From: Bog-473 sp963834405
GTDB lineage: Bacteria; Actinomycetota; Acidimicrobiia; Acidimicrobiales; RAAP-2
Length of the DNA stretch: 64,000 bases
NCBI GenBank assembly: GCA_963834405.1
Contig: CAWIBX010000005.1
Coordinates: 558,001 to 622,000 of the forward strand
Direction: 5' to 3'
The notes below the pieces were generated by a model, which saw only the letters and a list, made by a program, of their open reading frames with translations, did no database searches and was not told the DNA's origin. Below are positions 61,277 to 64,000 of this stretch, piece after piece; position 1 is the stretch's first letter; each line of letters opens with the position of its first letter. The position numbers and the translations under genes are program-made.

Positions 61277-61506
61277 TGGCACAAGTGGTCAGCAAACGTG
61301 GTCAGCAAACGCCTGGGCGTATTGGCGGGCGATCGCGGACGCTCAACCGCCTAACGACAAGTGGTTCAGAAACCCGGACGCTGGGTGCCCATCCATTTGC
61401 CCAACCAGCGAGCCATATTTTGCCTGACTGAGCAGACGGGCTGGACGGGTCCAGCTCTTTGAACTGATACAGCGCCACGGTTCGGGAGTGGACCAACTCA
61501 CCCGGT

Positions 61507-61550
61507 CTCTCACGGTGGCGACACGGGTTCGAATCCCCGTTGGGGCTGCT
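61507..61550 (+). repeat. Third, degraded copy of the tRNA-Glu 3' end
   Basis: Compared with tRNA-Glu, this stretch keeps GGTGGCGACACGGGTTCGAA and TTGGGGCTGCT, with a C-for-A change and one inserted C in the T stem (ATCCCCGTT). There is no tRNA 5' half. It is a likely old attachment site marking a second, older segment (54,010-61,550) to the right of the island. Confidence 0.8.
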
Positions 61551-61569
61551 TTTGGGCTGCTTTGAACGG

Positions 61570-62772
61570 CTACACGTTGCTCGGTGGCCGTTCTCGGAAG
61601 GCGAGACTCTGCGCGCCCGCTGGAACGGCGTCAAGGCCGACCGCCACCTCGTCGACGAGTGGGCCGAAGCGGGCAGCGATCGCCTCGAGGACGGAGAGAT
61701 CGAAGCCGTAGACCGACGCCGCCGTGCCGCCCAGGAGCGCCTGCGTCTCAACCGGGTCGATACCGGCGAAGGTCCGGCGGATCGCTTCGACCGAGAACGG
61801 GTACGTCCCTTCCAGGTGAGGGTAGTCGGCGCCCCACATGATCCGGTCGGCCCCGATCAAGTCCCGGCGGGCACAGTCGTGCGGGTGCATGAAGCTGGCG
61901 GCGACGAAGCAGTTGGTGCGCCAGTACTCAGTGGGGCGACGCTCGAGGCGCACGCCGCTGAGGGTGCGCAGCTCGCCGACGCCGCCGCCGGCCATGCTGG
62001 CGTAGTGCTGATCCATGGTGTCCAGCGTCTGGCGGATCCAGCCGCTGCCCTGCTCGGCGAGCACGAGTCGCAAGCCGGGGAACCGGTCGAACACGCCAGA
62101 CAGGATCAGGGTCCAGAACGGGCGGTGGGAGAACCAGGTGGTCTCCATCAGCCAAAGCAACTGAGACGCCGGATGGTCCCCGTAGTCGGGCGAGGCGCTG
62201 CCGCCGTGGGCGTTGAGAACAACGCCGCGCTCCTCGCACGACCGCCACACGGGATCGTACACGGGGTCGTGCAGCGGCGCGATGGGTGCCCCCGGGGGCA
62301 GCCCGGGGAGCAGGACGCCGCCGCGCAACCCGTTATCGGCGATCCACTCCACATCCCGGATGGCCTCGCCCACGTCGTTGAGCAGGATTTGGCCGACGCC
62401 CGCGCGGCGATCCGGGGCCTCGGCACAGAACGCCGCCAGCCATCGGTTGTGGGCCCGCAGCCCCGCTAAGCGCAGCTCGAACTCCGACGCCGATGGGACG
62501 AGCGCGGTGAGCCCACCGCGGGGAAAGAAGGGCGGCACCGTATTGGGGTAGATGACCTCGGCGACGATCCCGTCCTCTTCGAGTTCGCGCAACCGGCGGC
62601 CACTATCCCAGCTGCGGTCTGCGTTGGCGCGCTTCAGGTCGGCGAAGGGGTTGACGTAGTGGTCGGCCCAGTCGTCAAAGGCGTCGTGGTACCGGCTCTC
62701 AAGGAATGGCCGGTAGTCGCGCAAGTCGGCCCCCCCATGGCAGTCAGCGGATATGACCGTGTAGCGGTCCAT
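61570..62772 (-). CDS. Amidohydrolase-family (PF04909-type) protein
   Basis: A 400-residue TIM-barrel metal hydrolase/decarboxylase. ISADCHGGADL is the first-strand metal motif (here DCH rather than DxH), VLNAHGGS carries a central His, and WGADYPHLEGTYPFS the late Asp. The fold is that of ACMSD-like enzymes and of a family widespread in acidimicrobia and mycobacteria. Its neighbours are an acetoacetate-decarboxylase-like gene and a second amidohydrolase on the same strand, so the three are probably one operon for an unidentified aromatic or terpenoid substrate. Confidence 0.85.
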   Translation of the reverse strand: MDRYTVISADCHGGADLRDYRPFLESRYHDAFDDWADHYVNPFADLKRANADRSWDSGRRLRELEEDGIVAEVIYPNTVPPFFPRGGLTALVPSASEFELRLAGLRAHNRWLAAFCAEAPDRRAGVGQILLNDVGEAIRDVEWIADNGLRGGVLLPGLPPGAPIAPLHDPVYDPVWRSCEERGVVLNAHGGSASPDYGDHPASQLLWLMETTWFSHRPFWTLILSGVFDRFPGLRLVLAEQGSGWIRQTLDTMDQHYASMAGGGVGELRTLSGVRLERRPTEYWRTNCFVAASFMHPHDCARRDLIGADRIMWGADYPHLEGTYPFSVEAIRRTFAGIDPVETQALLGGTAASVYGFDLSVLEAIAARFGPLVDEVAVGLDAVPAGAQSLAFRERPPSNV

Positions 62773-62773
62773 C

Positions 62774-63532
62774 TCACACCGGCTGGAGCCTGGCCATGAG
62801 GCCGTCGTAACGCTGGTGCCGGAATGGCCACAACCACTCGGCGGGCACGGTCTGCAGGATGGTACCCGTCTGTGTCTGCTGGCTCTCGGTGTATGTGATG
62901 CTCACCACCCCTCGGACCGGGAGGTCGACCACCGGGTCGAGCCTCGACTCGCGCAGGATGACCTGTCCCTCGACGCGTTCGCGGAGTCGGTCCTCCTGGG
63001 TCCGCCGGACCTGAACGAGGCTCGGGTCGCCGTCGAAGCGTCCTCCCGCCGGATCGAGGAGGAACTTGAAGTAGAAGGCGAACCGCTCGTTGAGGGGCTC
63101 GGGAGGCAGCTGCTCGACGACCCTGCCGCGCACCTCCACCAGGTCGACCCCGAGCCTGCTCATCGTCCCGACGATCTCGTTGTCGTTGCGGTCGATGCTC
63201 GCCGACCCTATCTTCTTGGGCTCGCCGAAGGTCTCACGACCCCCTACCACCGCCGCCTCCGTACTCATGATCATGAGCAGGTCATAAGAGCCGGCGCTGT
63301 CGCCATAGGCACACTTCACCGCGAACGTGCCCGCACTGAGTGGGCTGCCGTCGGGCATGTCCACCTGGGCGAGATTGACCCGGACGTGCGGCTCCGACGG
63401 TTGGAGTGGCGGGGGAAGGACGGCTGCGATGACCTCCGGGTCGGTCTCATAGACAGCCAGAAGGTTGCGTGACCACATCGCCGGCCCAGGCGCCGGCTCG
63501 GGTTCCCCGTGGACGGCCGCATAGCGCACCAT
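62774..63532 (-). CDS. Acetoacetate decarboxylase-like protein
   Basis: A 252-residue protein of the ADC fold. FGEPKKIGSAS contains the Lys pair of the active site, and the preceding SYDLLMIMSTEAAVVGGRET strand is typical. The stop is 1 bp from the start of the amidohydrolase gene. ADC-like relatives act on varied keto acids, so acetoacetate need not be the substrate. Confidence 0.82.
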   Translation of the reverse strand: MVRYAAVHGEPEPAPGPAMWSRNLLAVYETDPEVIAAVLPPPLQPSEPHVRVNLAQVDMPDGSPLSAGTFAVKCAYGDSAGSYDLLMIMSTEAAVVGGRETFGEPKKIGSASIDRNDNEIVGTMSRLGVDLVEVRGRVVEQLPPEPLNERFAFYFKFLLDPAGGRFDGDPSLVQVRRTQEDRLRERVEGQVILRESRLDPVVDLPVRGVVSITYTESQQTQTGTILQTVPAEWLWPFRHQRYDGLMARLQPV

Positions 63533-63552
63533 GCCCGAACCGTAGCCCGCCG

Positions 63553-64000
63553 TCAGTCCGTGAGCAGCGCCCCCGCCTCAGTGCCGGTCAGCCACGGACG
63601 CCCGGCCCGCCTGTACGGCTCCCATTTGTCCACGGCGGCCGGGTCGTCCTGACCGAATTCCTCGGGTGTCGGCCCGACGCGCTCGGCGATCGGCTGCAAT
63701 TTGTCCAGATCGAAGCCGTAGAACTCCGCCTGGTTGCCGCCGAGGATCCCCGCCGTCTCCTCGATGGGAATGTCCCAGAACCGTTCCTTCAGGAACGCCC
63801 GGGTGTAGGGCCAGGTTCCCTCGGGATGGGGAAAGTCGTTGCCCCACATGATGTTGCCCACACCGATTTCGTAGCGCCGGCCGAGCTCGCGGCGCCGAGT
63901 GTTCGAGGACCCGATTGCGCAGTTTCGGTCGAAATACTCGCTGGGCAGCATGGTGAGAATCCCGCGCGGATCGACGAGCTTGCGCATGCCGTGCTCGCGG
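63553..64000 (-). CDS. Amidohydrolase-family protein, partial
   Basis: The C-terminal 149 residues of a second PF04909-type hydrolase; the 5' end lies beyond the window. NIMWGNDFPHPEGTWPYTRA is the late Asp-containing metal strand and NQAEFYGFDLDKL the C-terminal helix. It is related to, but clearly different from, the protein at 61,570-62,772. Ends 20 bp upstream of the ADC-like gene. Confidence 0.85.
   Translation of the reverse strand, partial: REHGMRKLVDPRGILTMLPSEYFDRNCAIGSSNTRRRELGRRYEIGVGNIMWGNDFPHPEGTWPYTRAFLKERFWDIPIEETAGILGGNQAEFYGFDLDKLQPIAERVGPTPEEFGQDDPAAVDKWEPYRRAGRPWLTGTEAGALLTD

Noticed and set aside
61507..61550. A tRNA gene at 61.5 kb
   Set aside because: No 5' half and an inserted base in the T stem; treated as a degraded att copy.

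Overview
The window is high-GC DNA with many GTG starts and strong purine-rich ribosome sites. It carries tRNA-Gln(CTG), tRNA-Glu(CTC), a three-subunit proton-translocating transhydrogenase and two blocks of steroid (cholesterol-type) catabolism genes. This fits a member of the Actinomycetota; an acidimicrobial or similar environmental lineage is my inference, not something the sequence proves.

Positions 1-19,741 look like ordinary chromosome. On the minus strand, echA20, ipdA, ipdB and an IpdC-like flavoprotein form an operon in the same order as the mycobacterial steroid C/D-ring cluster, with a divergent SDR. Next come pntAA-pntAB-pntB, a GH18-type secreted protein, a small membrane protein, an aldo/keto reductase, an SRPBCC protein and an AarF/ABC1 kinase. 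A second steroid block follows: two Zn-ribbon/OB-fold proteins, two Ltp-type thiolase-like proteins and a small ferredoxin, preceded by a near-consensus KstR-like palindrome. gltX, a DUF218 protein and a secreted protein precede the two tRNAs.

Positions 19,810-54,010 are a genomic island of about 34 kb integrated in the 3' half of tRNA-Glu. The left attachment copy lies inside the tRNA and the right copy (48 of 49 bases identical) is at 53,962-54,010. The tyrosine integrase gene ends inside the tRNA. The island carries AlpA/Xis-like regulators, a zinc-finger replication-associated candidate with a perfect 19-bp hairpin inside its reading frame, secreted repeat proteins, many small membrane proteins, a PD-(D/E)xK nuclease candidate and decayed restriction genes. 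It also holds nested mobile DNA. An IS3-family element with a 3-bp duplication splits the tail of an already truncated serine integrase. An IS21-family element with a 4-bp duplication is itself split in the istB Walker A codons by a 2,811-bp three-gene element driven by a 743-residue serine recombinase with two C-terminal helix-turn-helix units. That element is the best candidate here for an under-described system, because the interrupted istB defines both its ends.

Positions 54,010-61,550 lie between the island's right attachment site and a third, degraded copy of the tRNA-Glu 3' end, suggesting an older accreted segment. It holds a wHTH-nucleotidyltransferase/HEPN-like pair, two TetR regulators, a frameshifted cytochrome P450, a DapA-superfamily protein, an ABC solute-binding protein and gene fragments. 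From 61,570 to the end are two amidohydrolases flanking an acetoacetate-decarboxylase-like gene. Five independent single-base frameshifts fall in the accessory part and none in the left chromosomal part, so gene decay (or localised sequencing error) is concentrated there.
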